From: Arcobacter sp. F2176
GTDB lineage: Bacteria > Campylobacterota > Campylobacteria > Campylobacterales > Arcobacteraceae
NCBI RefSeq assembly: GCF_004116465.1
Contig: NZ_PDJV01000004.1
Span: 62,001-126,000, forward strand
DNA: 64,000 nucleotides
Direction: 5' to 3'
Position 1 is the first letter of the stretch. Each line of letters opens with the position of its first letter. The position numbers were made by a program, and so were the translations under genes. A model generated the notes under the pieces. It saw only the letters and a program-made list of their open reading frames with translations. It did not search any database and was not told the DNA's origin. This document shows, in pieces, positions 42,667 to 50,982 of this stretch.

Positions 42667-43451
42667 CTTTATTGTTGATAACAAAAACAAATATGATTGT
42701 CAAAATTTTTGATTTGATATGTACAAAACTTGATATAAGACTTTTTGTTCAAGAGAGTTCAAATGTTAGTAAAAATTATGATTTTGTAATTGTTGATCAA
42801 GATTTAATAGATGATAAATTTAATATCATTAAACAATTTACTTCGAAAATTGGTGCAATTTCAAATGAAGAATTACCCTTTGATAAGTCAAGGGATTTTT
42901 TAATTTCAAGACCTTTTTTACCCCATGATTTATTTTCAATTTTAAATGAACAAATTGCAATAATTAATGAAGAAGCAAAAGTACAAAGAGAAAATAAAAA
43001 TAAGTATTCCCATGATGAAGCTGATGATGTTTCTGAGTACATAGAAACTTTAGCAGATGATATAGCATATGATATTGAAGATGAGAGTGATGAGAGTATT
43101 ATATCAATTGCAGCACTTAAATCAGGTGGTATTTTAGATGTTGGTGAACTTGGAAAAATTAATAGTATTTTAAATGATGATGATTTACAAAAGAGATTTG
43201 AAAAAGAGTTTGCAGATGAGTCAGAAATGAGTGAAACTGATTGGAAAGATCTTTCTCAAATTATTGATGATGCCTTAGGTGAAGTAAAAGAATATGAGTT
43301 TGATTTAGATCATAAAGAACCATATGAATTGATTTTAAGTAAATATAATATAGATGAATTAAGACCATTATTGACTAAATGCAATCAATCAATAATAGAT
43401 AGACTATCTCAAGGTGAGATTGTTGATTTAAAATTATCAATAAGTAAGTAA
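42663..43451 (+). CDS. Acidic protein with a receiver-like N-terminus
   Basis: A 262-residue cytoplasmic protein with no close named family known to me. Residues 1-95 resemble a degenerate receiver domain (L-L-L-I-T-K ... Y-D-F-V-I-V-D-Q-D ... I-S-R-P-F-L-P-H-D-L), without a clear phosphoacceptor pattern. The middle (about 115-215) is very rich in Asp and Glu. The last 50 residues are amphipathic and end in L-K-L-S-I-S-K. The start is GTG at 42663, with AGGAG five bases upstream, overlapping the ABC gene stop. In Campylobacter the highly acidic protein before gmk (Cj1178c, as I remember) occupies the same place. Confidence 0.75.
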   Translation: MTLLLITKTNMIVKIFDLICTKLDIRLFVQESSNVSKNYDFVIVDQDLIDDKFNIIKQFTSKIGAISNEELPFDKSRDFLISRPFLPHDLFSILNEQIAIINEEAKVQRENKNKYSHDEADDVSEYIETLADDIAYDIEDESDESIISIAALKSGGILDVGELGKINSILNDDDLQKRFEKEFADESEMSETDWKDLSQIIDDALGEVKEYEFDLDHKEPYELILSKYNIDELRPLLTKCNQSIIDRLSQGEIVDLKLSISK

Positions 43452-43460
43452 GGGTAAAAG

Positions 43461-44078
43461 TTGGTAAATGAAAAAAAAGGTGCGATATTAATCATATCAG
43501 GGCCAAGTGGTTGTGGAAAATCAACTTTATTAAAAGAAGTATATAAAGATATCGATGATTATTATTTCTCTATTTCTTCAACTACAAGAGCTCCAAGAGT
43601 TGGAGAAAAAGATGGAGTTGATTATTTCTTTATTAGTAAAGAAGAGTTTTTAAAAGATATAGAAGCTGGTTATTTCTTAGAATGGGCAGAGGTTCATGGA
43701 AACTATTATGGAACATCTTTAAAGCCTGTAATGAAAGCTGTAAATGAAGGAAAGTTGGCAATCTTTGATATTGATGTTCAAGGTCATGAAATTGCTAGAG
43801 AAAAATTAGATAACATAATTACTTCTGTTTTTATAACAACACCAAATTTGAGTGAATTAGAAAATAGGTTAAATAATAGAGCAACTGATAGTAAAGAAAT
43901 TATTGAAAATAGAATTATAAATGCAAAAGAGGAGATAAAGTATTTCCAAGAGTATGATTATTTTATAGTTAATGATGATTTACAAAAGGCTAGTAAAGAG
44001 CTTGTAAGTATTGCAAATGTAACTAGAATCAAAAGTAAACTTTTTGATTCAAAATTACCTGAGAGTTGGATAGATTAA
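43461..44078 (+). CDS. gmk: Guanylate kinase
   Basis: A 205-residue GMP kinase (GMP + ATP to GDP + ADP). The P-loop S-G-P-S-G-C-G-K-S-T is at residues 13-22. GMP-binding residues lie in S-T-T-R-A-P-R-V-G-E (near 41) and D-Y-F-F (near 56), with E-W-A-E-V-H-G-N-Y-Y-G-T in the lid region. The start is TTG at 43461, preceded by AAGGGT; no ATG before the P-loop gives enough sequence. It ends the LolD / acidic protein / gmk run and overlaps the convergent EAL gene by four bases. Confidence 0.95.
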   Translation: MVNEKKGAILIISGPSGCGKSTLLKEVYKDIDDYYFSISSTTRAPRVGEKDGVDYFFISKEEFLKDIEAGYFLEWAEVHGNYYGTSLKPVMKAVNEGKLAIFDIDVQGHEIAREKLDNIITSVFITTPNLSELENRLNNRATDSKEIIENRIINAKEEIKYFQEYDYFIVNDDLQKASKELVSIANVTRIKSKLFDSKLPESWID

Positions 44079-45694
44079 ATTTTATCTTTACTTTCAGGTC
44101 TTCCAAAATAATACCCTTGACAATAATCAATATCTAATTCTTTAATCTTTTCATAAATTTCTTCTGATGATACAAATTCTGCAACAGTTTTAAATCCAAA
44201 TTTCTTAGAGAAATCAGCAATTGTTTCAACAATTATTTGTTGATTTTTAGATGTATCAATATTTTTTATTAATGAACCATCAATTTTTACAAAGTCAATA
44301 TTTAAATTTGTAAGCATGTTAAAGTTAGAATAACCAGCCCCAAAATCATCAACTCCTACACTACAACCTAAAGATTTAACTTTATCAATAAATGTAGTAA
44401 CTGTCGCAAAGTTATTTATCTCTTCTGATTCTAGTATCTCAAACTCTAAAAGATGAACATGTTCTTTATTCTCTTCTAGTGTATCATAGATCTTTTTAGT
44501 TGTTTTTGTATTTGTAATATCATCAAATGAGATATTAACTGCAACTCTTTTTTTCTGTTCTTTTATTAAAGAAATTGCTTCAAGAAGCATTATTTCTATA
44601 ATATAAGAATATAGTTTTGCTTTTTTTGCTATATCTAAAAATTTAATAGGTGCAATTACTTCACCTTGTTCATTTATGTACCTAATTAGAGCTTCATATT
44701 TATAAATTTTTTGGGTTTGTGTATTTACAATTGGTTGATAAAAGGCTACAAATAAACCCTCTTTTAAACCTTTCTTAACTTCTTTTACCCATTTGATATT
44801 ATCTTCAAAAGATTCTTGAATATTAAAAGAATTATCATAAACTAAGATTTGTTCAAATCTTTTTCTTGCATAGTTTATAACTCTCTCTGTATATTTGTAA
44901 GCTAATTTATTGTCAGCACAAGCAATTCCTATAGTAACATTTAAATCAATCTCATTTTCATCAATGAAAATTGCATTTTCTTCAATATGATTTGCAAATT
45001 TTTCACAAAGAGATTCAAACTCTTTTATATCCATTGCATAATCTTTTGCAACAACTGCAAATTTATCAGACTCTATTCTATATACTCTATAATCATCAGA
45101 AGAGAAAAATTGTTTTATTATCATTGAGAATTGAATTAATAATTTATTTCCATTATCTTCACCAAAAAGGTCATTGATAGTTGAAAATTTATCGATATTA
45201 ATAAGTGCCATTAAATCTTGTGCTGTTAAGTCTAAGTCTTTTTTTAATTTATTTCTGTTTGGTAGTCTTGTTAGTTTATCAACATACAAATCTTTTAATT
45301 CATGGTAAAGTAGTGATTGGCTCATCACTTGCAAAAGTTTCTTCATATCAATTGGTTTTAATATATATTTATCAACTCCAATATCAATGGCTTCTAATAG
45401 ATATTCAGTATTTGAAAAAGCAGTTGCTACAATAATAGGAATATTTGGATTTATCTTTTTAATCTCTTTAATCATATCTAGGCCATTCATTTGTGGCATA
45501 TTTACATCTGTAATAATTAAATCGATTTCTTCTTCATGTTTTTTAAATAGTTCTAAGCCTTCGAGCCCATTTTCTGCAACAAATTGCTTATTTGTAAACC
45601 CTTTTAGTATATTTAGAGTTATGTCCCTAAGAGATTTTTCATCTTCTGCGTACAAAATTGTAATATTTTTTAAAATTGAAATATTATTAATCAT
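44075..45694 (-). CDS. Response regulator with degenerate GGDEF and intact EAL domains
   Basis: A 539-residue c-di-GMP phosphodiesterase candidate. Residues 10-125 are a receiver with Asp63 (L-I-I-T-D-V) as phosphoacceptor. About 140-300 is a GGDEF domain whose active motif is E-S-D-K-F, so diguanylate cyclase activity is unlikely. About 305-539 is an EAL domain with Y-E-A-L-I-R, the N in V-N-I-S, V-D-D-F-G-A-G-Y-S, V-K-I-D-G and A-E-F-V, a full catalytic set. The ATG at 45694 with GGAG nine bases upstream is preferred over TTG at 45709. It is a single gene, convergent with gmk. Its kinase is unknown. Confidence 0.87.
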   Translation of the reverse strand: MINNISILKNITILYAEDEKSLRDITLNILKGFTNKQFVAENGLEGLELFKKHEEEIDLIITDVNMPQMNGLDMIKEIKKINPNIPIIVATAFSNTEYLLEAIDIGVDKYILKPIDMKKLLQVMSQSLLYHELKDLYVDKLTRLPNRNKLKKDLDLTAQDLMALINIDKFSTINDLFGEDNGNKLLIQFSMIIKQFFSSDDYRVYRIESDKFAVVAKDYAMDIKEFESLCEKFANHIEENAIFIDENEIDLNVTIGIACADNKLAYKYTERVINYARKRFEQILVYDNSFNIQESFEDNIKWVKEVKKGLKEGLFVAFYQPIVNTQTQKIYKYEALIRYINEQGEVIAPIKFLDIAKKAKLYSYIIEIMLLEAISLIKEQKKRVAVNISFDDITNTKTTKKIYDTLEENKEHVHLLEFEILESEEINNFATVTTFIDKVKSLGCSVGVDDFGAGYSNFNMLTNLNIDFVKIDGSLIKNIDTSKNQQIIVETIADFSKKFGFKTVAEFVSSEEIYEKIKELDIDYCQGYYFGRPESKDKI

Positions 45695-45800
45695 TAACCT
45701 AAACTCCAAAACTAATAAGATATAATATGAATTGCATTATATCTAAATAGTAGCATAAATAAATTAAATAAGTAAATAAAATTGAATTTTAGGAATATTA

Positions 45801-48239
45801 GTGTCAAAAGTTAAGTGTAATCATTGTCATTTAGAATTTAATGATAATGTGATGATAAAAGAAGAAGAGTTAAACTTTTGTTGTAAAGGTTGCCAAGGAG
45901 TTTACCACCTCTTACAAGATCAAAATCTTGATTCATTTTATGATAAATTAGGTAACAAAACTATTGAACCACCCCTTGAAGTAAATAGTGATTTAAATAA
46001 ATTTGATACCCAAAGTTTTGAAAAAATCTATGTAACTCTTGATGAAGATGGATATAAAAAAGTTGATTTAATTATTGAAGGAATTCATTGTGCCGCTTGT
46101 ATTTGGCTTAATGAAAAAGTTCTTTATAATACAGATGGAATAATTGATGCAAGCATTAATTTTACAAATAATAAAGCAAAAATAGTTTGGAATAGTAAAA
46201 AAATAGCTTTATCTCAAATAATAGAAAAAATAAGAAGCATAGGATATAACGCCTTTGCTTATAATTCTAAAATAGCTGATGAAAAGGCATCTTTAGCAAA
46301 AAGAGACTATTTTATTAGAATGATGGTAGCAGTTTTTGCAACAATGAATATAATGATGCTTTCCGTTGCAAAATATACCGGATTTTTTACAGGAATTACT
46401 CCTGAAGTTAAACATTTAATTCATTTAGGTGAATTTATATTATCTACACCTGTAATTTTTTATAGTGGATGGATTTTTTACAGAGGTGCATATTATGGCT
46501 TAAAAAACCGTATATTAAATATGGACTTTTTAGTAAGTGCAGGTGCCACATTTAGTTATATTTACTCTGTTTTTATACTTTTTGGACTAAAAGGTGAGAG
46601 CTATTTTGACTCTGTAAGTATGATTATTACTTTTGTATTAGTTGGTAAATATCTTGAAGTACTTGGAAAAAAATCTGCAGTTGATACCCTTGATACGATT
46701 AAAAGTCAAATACCTTTAGAAACGACACTTATAAAAGAGGGTAAAAAAGTAGAAGTATCTGTAGAAGATATACAAATAGGTGATATAGTAGAATTAAAAA
46801 CAGGGGATAAAGCAAGTGTTGATGGAATAATTACTAAAGGTGAGAGCTCTTTTGATGAGTCCTCAATTTCTGGTGAATCATTACCTATTTATAAAAAAGT
46901 TAATGATGTAATTTATTCAGGAACATTAAATCAAGATTCTCTCGTGCAATATAGAATAACAAAAACTTTTAAAGATTCGACTTTAAACTCTATTGTTACC
47001 TTATTAGAGGATTCACTTGCTTCAAAACCGAAAATAGAACATAAAGCAAATGAGATATCAAAAGGCTTTTCTTTAATGATTTTAACTTTGTCAATTCTTA
47101 CTTTTTTTGTTTGGTACTATTTTGGTATTGATTTAGGCTTTAATTATGATGGCGTTAATCATTTTGAAAAATCATTTATTGTAGCAATTTCAGTTATTGT
47201 AATAGCTTGTCCTTGTGCTTTAGCCCTTGCTACTCCAATTGCAAGTTTAATTGGAATATCAGAGTTAGCAAAAAAAGGTTTACTTTTTAAAGAAGCAAAA
47301 TTTATTGAAGAGTTAGCTCGAACTACTAAATTAGTGGTTGATAAAACAGGAACGATTACCAATGGAAAATTATCTATTGTAAAAGCACAAATTTTAGATG
47401 ATAATATTCACAAATTGGATTTATTATATTCTTTATTAGACAGTTCTACTCATCCTATTAGTATTTCAATAAAAGATTATTTAAAAAACCATTATAAAAA
47501 TTTGAGTTTGAAAAACTTAAATAATGTGAAAACATTACAAGCAAAAGGTTTGAAAGCAATTTATAAAAATTTGGAAGACAAAGAGTTTGAAATTCTTGGT
47601 GGAAATCAAAAACTTATGGAAGAGTTTGGAATAAAATATAAGTTTGATTCACAAAACTCTGTATATATTTTTGCTATAAATAAAAAAGTAATTGCTACTT
47701 TTGAATTAAAAGATGAGATAAAAGATTTTGCAAAAGAATTTGTAAGTAACTCTTTAAAAAATAATATTGATGTTATAATGTTAACTGGTGATAATCAAAA
47801 TGTAGCAAATTATGTTGCGAAAGAAGTTGGAATTAAAACTGTTGTTGCAAATATAAATCCAATACAAAAAGCAAAATATATTAATAAGTTAAAAGAAGAA
47901 GGTCATATAGTTGTAATGGCAGGAGATGGAGTTAATGATTCAGTAGCACTAAGTAGTGCAAATGTTTCAATTGCCATGGGAAATGGTGCTGATATTTCTA
48001 TTGCTGTATCAGATATTGTTTTATTGAATAACTCTTTGGAAAGTCTAAATCAAGCTTTTATTATCTCTAGAAAAACATATAAATTTATAAAACAAAATTT
48101 AGCAATATCTTTGATATATAATTTAGTTACGATTCCTTTAGCCATGGCAGGATTTGTAATGCCACTTGTTGCTGCATTATCAATGAGTTTAAGTTCATTA
48201 ATAGTTGTTGCAAACTCACTTAGAATAAAAGGAAAATAG
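45801..48239 (+). CDS. ccoI: Copper P-type ATPase of the CcoI/FixI type
   Basis: An 812-residue P1B ATPase that supplies copper for cbb3 cytochrome oxidase assembly. The extra N-terminal cysteine domain (C-N-H-C-H ... C-C-K-G-C-Q-G-V-Y, residues 6-35) is typical of CcoI. It is followed by a heavy-metal domain with G-I-H-C-A-A-C (near 97-103), the transmembrane C-P-C (in A-C-P-C-A-L-A), the phosphorylation D-K-T-G-T-I-T (near 515) and G-D-G-V-N-D (near 712). The start is GTG at 45801, with AGGA eight bases upstream. ccoS follows with no gap. The ccoNOQP structural genes are not in the window. Confidence 0.94.
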   Translation: MSKVKCNHCHLEFNDNVMIKEEELNFCCKGCQGVYHLLQDQNLDSFYDKLGNKTIEPPLEVNSDLNKFDTQSFEKIYVTLDEDGYKKVDLIIEGIHCAACIWLNEKVLYNTDGIIDASINFTNNKAKIVWNSKKIALSQIIEKIRSIGYNAFAYNSKIADEKASLAKRDYFIRMMVAVFATMNIMMLSVAKYTGFFTGITPEVKHLIHLGEFILSTPVIFYSGWIFYRGAYYGLKNRILNMDFLVSAGATFSYIYSVFILFGLKGESYFDSVSMIITFVLVGKYLEVLGKKSAVDTLDTIKSQIPLETTLIKEGKKVEVSVEDIQIGDIVELKTGDKASVDGIITKGESSFDESSISGESLPIYKKVNDVIYSGTLNQDSLVQYRITKTFKDSTLNSIVTLLEDSLASKPKIEHKANEISKGFSLMILTLSILTFFVWYYFGIDLGFNYDGVNHFEKSFIVAISVIVIACPCALALATPIASLIGISELAKKGLLFKEAKFIEELARTTKLVVDKTGTITNGKLSIVKAQILDDNIHKLDLLYSLLDSSTHPISISIKDYLKNHYKNLSLKNLNNVKTLQAKGLKAIYKNLEDKEFEILGGNQKLMEEFGIKYKFDSQNSVYIFAINKKVIATFELKDEIKDFAKEFVSNSLKNNIDVIMLTGDNQNVANYVAKEVGIKTVVANINPIQKAKYINKLKEEGHIVVMAGDGVNDSVALSSANVSIAMGNGADISIAVSDIVLLNNSLESLNQAFIISRKTYKFIKQNLAISLIYNLVTIPLAMAGFVMPLVAALSMSLSSLIVVANSLRIKGK

Positions 48240-48467
48240 ATGATAGGAAGTACACTTTTGTTGATGTTAGTTGTTGGATTAGTTGTTTCATTCGCAATTT
48301 TAGGCATGTTTATTTGGGGTGCAAAAACAGGACAATTTGATGATAGTAATAAAATGATGGATGGATTGCTTTTTGATTCGCAAGAAGATTTAAATGAGGC
48401 AATTAATAGAAAAAATAAAAAAGAACAAGATAAAGAAGATCAAAAAAAAAGTAAGTCAAAAAATTGA
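48240..48467 (+). CDS. ccoS: cbb3-type oxidase assembly protein CcoS
   Basis: A 75-residue membrane protein with one N-terminal helix (about residues 6-27) and the CcoS pattern W-G-A-K-T-G-Q-F-D-D ... G-L-L-F-D after it, then a Lys/Glu-rich tail. CcoS is needed to mature the heme-copper centre of cbb3 oxidase. It starts immediately after ccoI (no gap), so it is in the same operon. Its last codons contain the arms of a hairpin that acts as the terminator for the convergent cytochrome gene. Confidence 0.9.
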   Translation: MIGSTLLLMLVVGLVVSFAILGMFIWGAKTGQFDDSNKMMDGLLFDSQEDLNEAINRKNKKEQDKEDQKKSKSKN

Positions 48468-48475
48468 CTTACTTT
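48448..48475 (-). terminator. Terminator of the cytochrome c gene, inside the ccoS end
   Basis: A perfect 12-bp stem (48448-48459 with 48464-48475) around AAAA. On the minus strand it is followed by a T run of eight or more, so it ends transcription of the cytochrome gene. Its stem covers the last codons and stop of ccoS, so it also structures the end of the ccoI-ccoS mRNA. Confidence 0.8.
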
Positions 48476-48493
48476 AACAAAGTTTAAAAATGA

Positions 48494-48775
48494 TTATAAT
48501 TTAGAAATTTTTTCAGCGATTTCTTTTATGTCAGCATCAGAAAGTCTTGCAACTTGACCTTTCATAACACCTTTCATAGCACCACCATAAGTCCCAGCTT
48601 TATAACCTTTTAAAGCTTCTTCTACTTTTGCAGCAGGCCAACCTTTAATAATTTGAGATTTTCCCAATGCAGGTTTTTCAAAGTTTGCACCATGGCATCC
48701 AGCACATGCAGCTGTATTTGCAGCTGCAAAAAGTGATGCTGTCGCAATCACTGTTCCTAAAACTATTTTTTTCAT
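48494..48775 (-). CDS. Periplasmic monoheme cytochrome c (c553-like)
   Basis: A 93-residue secreted cytochrome. Residues 1-19 are a signal peptide (M-K-K-I-V-L-G ... F-A-A-A). The heme site C-A-G-C-H is at 24-28. A Met-rich segment G-A-M-K-G-V-M-K-G-Q-V (near 65-75) supplies the axial methionine. It is in the size range of c553 electron carriers between the bc1 complex and cbb3 oxidase, which suits its place beside ccoI-ccoS. GGAG lies five bases before the ATG. It is a single gene; downstream is the ccoS convergent end. Confidence 0.9.
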   Translation of the reverse strand: MKKIVLGTVIATASLFAAANTAACAGCHGANFEKPALGKSQIIKGWPAAKVEEALKGYKAGTYGGAMKGVMKGQVARLSDADIKEIAEKISKL

Positions 48776-48905
48776 TTGTTCTCCTTGAAATTTGAAGCTT
48801 AATTTTACCTATAATTTCTTTTTATTAGCTTATATTATTTGCTAAATAACTTTATGTAAAGTCTATTTATAATATAGTTAATAAATTATTAATATTAGGC
48901 ATAAA

Positions 48906-49505
48906 ATGGATAATAATGAGTTTGTTCTTCAAATAAAAGAGTTAAATTTTGGCTATAAAAAAGACAAATTAATTTATAATAATTTTTCCTTAAATTTAAA
49001 AAAATCAGAAGTTAAATCAATAGTTGGTGCTAGTGGAAGTGGTAAAAGTACCCTTTTTGAACTAATTACAAAATCACTAAAGCCTTTAAAAGGGCATATA
49101 ATCTCATCAAAAATAGCTTCAATTTATCAAGATCCTTACAGTTCATTTCATCCTACATATTCAATACTTGATCAAATAAATGATGTAGTTCCTAATATAA
49201 ATAAAGAAGAATTAAATTCTTTATTAGAAGAATTAAGTTTAGATTATGACTTGATATTAAATAAACCACATAAATTGAGTGGTGGACAACTTCAAAGATG
49301 TTCAATACTTCGTGCTCTTTTGATGAAACCAGAACTTTTGTTAGTTGATGAAGCAACTTCTGCTTTAGATAATATAATTGCCCTTGATGTTATGAAGTTA
49401 GTATTGAAATTTTTGCCTAATTATGGAATACTTCTAATAACTCATGATATGCATTTAGCATCTTGGTGTAGTGATGAAATAATAAAATTGGATATTTATG
49501 AATGA
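48906..49505 (+). CDS. Short ABC transporter ATP-binding protein
   Basis: A 199-residue ATPase with Walker A G-A-S-G-S-G-K-S-T (near residue 42), a Q-D-P-Y-S-S-F-H-P segment (near 80) like that of dipeptide/nickel ATPases, signature L-S-G-G-Q-L-Q-R (near 126), and Walker B L-L-L-V-D-E-A-T-S (near 146). It lacks the C-terminal extension of oligopeptide-type ATPases. No permease or binding protein is next to it, so the substrate is unknown. It overlaps hemH by eight bases, suggesting cotranscription. A nickel or heme-linked role is conceivable but not supported by the sequence. Confidence 0.8.
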   Translation: MDNNEFVLQIKELNFGYKKDKLIYNNFSLNLKKSEVKSIVGASGSGKSTLFELITKSLKPLKGHIISSKIASIYQDPYSSFHPTYSILDQINDVVPNINKEELNSLLEELSLDYDLILNKPHKLSGGQLQRCSILRALLMKPELLLVDEATSALDNIIALDVMKLVLKFLPNYGILLITHDMHLASWCSDEIIKLDIYE

Positions 49506-50427
49506 AAATAAAAAAGCTTTAGTTCTTTTAAATATGGGTGGACCAAGAGATAAAGACGAATTAGAGATGTTTTTACGAAATATGTTTAATGATAAAAATA
49601 TTATTACTGTAAAAAGTGATATTCTAAGATCTTTTATAGCCAGTATGATAGTTTTAAGTAGAAAAAACTCTGCTTGGAAAAATTATGAAGCTATTGGTGG
49701 TTCTTCTCCAATCAATAAATTAACTGAAGAGTTAGTTTCTAAATTAAATAGAACCTTTGAAGATTTTGAAGTATTTCAAGTGATGAGATATACTCCTCCT
49801 TTTGCGGCTAAATGTATACATCAACTAAAGCAAAAAAACATAGAAGAAGTTGTACTTCTACCTTTATATCCTCAATACTCAACTACAACTACAAAATCTT
49901 CTGTGGAAGACTTTATGGATATTGCAAAGAGTGATTTTAAAATAAGAGTAATAGAACCTTTTTATAAAAATGAAAAATTTAATGATAAAGTTACTGAAGA
50001 CATAATAAGTAGTGTTGAAGATACTAAATTATACAATTTAATTTTTTCAGCACATGGATTGCCTCAAAAAATAGTAGATGCTGGGGATCCATATGAAAAA
50101 CAAGTAAATGAGCATGTAAAAATTTTATCTGAAATATTTAAAAACAAAGAAATAGAATTTGAATCAATTTCTTTAGCATATCAATCTAAAGTTGGACCAT
50201 TGAAATGGTTAACTCCATCTTTAGAAGATAGATTAAAAGAACTAAAAGATAAAAATGTACTTATTTATCCAATTGCTTTTATTGTGGATAATTCTGAAAC
50301 TATGTTTGAACTTCATATTGAGTATGAAGAGATAGCAAAAGAGTTAGGAATAAACAAGTACAAAGTAGTTAGTTGTGTAAATGATAGTGATGAATTTATT
50401 AATGTAATAGAAGAGTTGATAAGATAA
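49498..50427 (+). CDS. hemH: Ferrochelatase
   Basis: A 309-residue ferrochelatase, inserting Fe2+ into protoporphyrin IX at the end of heme synthesis. Blocks: L-L-N-M-G-G-P near residue 9, R-Y-T-P-P-F near 98, L-P-L-Y-P-Q-Y-S near 120, S-A-H-G-L-P (catalytic His, near 183), and S-E-T-M-F-E-L with the catalytic Glu near 262. Normal length. It overlaps the ABC gene by eight bases and is nine bases before the AMMECR1 gene. Heme demand from cbb3 oxidase and cytochromes nearby fits the location. Confidence 0.95.
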   Translation: MNENKKALVLLNMGGPRDKDELEMFLRNMFNDKNIITVKSDILRSFIASMIVLSRKNSAWKNYEAIGGSSPINKLTEELVSKLNRTFEDFEVFQVMRYTPPFAAKCIHQLKQKNIEEVVLLPLYPQYSTTTTKSSVEDFMDIAKSDFKIRVIEPFYKNEKFNDKVTEDIISSVEDTKLYNLIFSAHGLPQKIVDAGDPYEKQVNEHVKILSEIFKNKEIEFESISLAYQSKVGPLKWLTPSLEDRLKELKDKNVLIYPIAFIVDNSETMFELHIEYEEIAKELGINKYKVVSCVNDSDEFINVIEELIR

Positions 50428-50436
50428 GGGGTAATA

Positions 50437-50982
50437 ATGTCTAATTCCATAATTTTAGAAATAGCAAAAGATGCGATTGAAGAAGAACTTTTTGATAAGT
50501 CAAAGATTGATAGGGTTGATTTAGAAGCAAGTTTTGATTTTTTGAATGAACAAAGAGCTTGTTTTGTGACACTTTATTATGATGAAAGACTGAGGGGATG
50601 TATTGGTTCTTTATTTCCTACTCGAAAACTAATAGATGATATAATAGTAAATGCCCAAAATGCAGCTTTTAGAGACTTTAGATTTCAACCTTTGTCAAAA
50701 AAAGAGTTTGATAAGGTAGAAATAGAAGTATCTTTATTAACTATTCCTAAAATTGTAATTTATGATTCAATTGAAGAACTAAAAGAAAAAATTAGACCAA
50801 ATATCGATGGTGTAATTTTAAAACAAGAACAAAATCAAGCAACTTTTTTACCTCAAGTATGGGAAGAATTACCTACTTTTGATGAGTTTTTTGAAAATCT
50901 TAGTTTAAAAGCTGGCTTAGATATTGGTTCACTTACTCACTTCCCTGAAATCTTTACATATCAAGTAGAAAAGGTAAAATGA
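50437..50982 (+). CDS. AMMECR1 domain protein (AmmeMemoRadiSam system A)
   Basis: A 181-residue protein consisting of the AMMECR1 domain. The signature L-R-G-C-I-G-S-L is at about residues 50-57, and A-A-F-R-D-F-R-F-Q-P-L near 75. The same domain is linked with MEMO and a radical SAM enzyme in the AmmeMemoRadiSam system of bacteria, whose reaction is not established to my knowledge. Here the MEMO gene follows with a four-base overlap (ATGA), but no radical SAM gene is in the window. It is nine bases downstream of hemH. Confidence 0.88.
   Translation: MSNSIILEIAKDAIEEELFDKSKIDRVDLEASFDFLNEQRACFVTLYYDERLRGCIGSLFPTRKLIDDIIVNAQNAAFRDFRFQPLSKKEFDKVEIEVSLLTIPKIVIYDSIEELKEKIRPNIDGVILKQEQNQATFLPQVWEELPTFDEFFENLSLKAGLDIGSLTHFPEIFTYQVEKVK

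Noticed and set aside
48906-49505. Nickel or heme transporter identity for the short ATPase
   Set aside because: Only the ATPase is present and no permease or binding protein lies beside it, so a substrate cannot be named.
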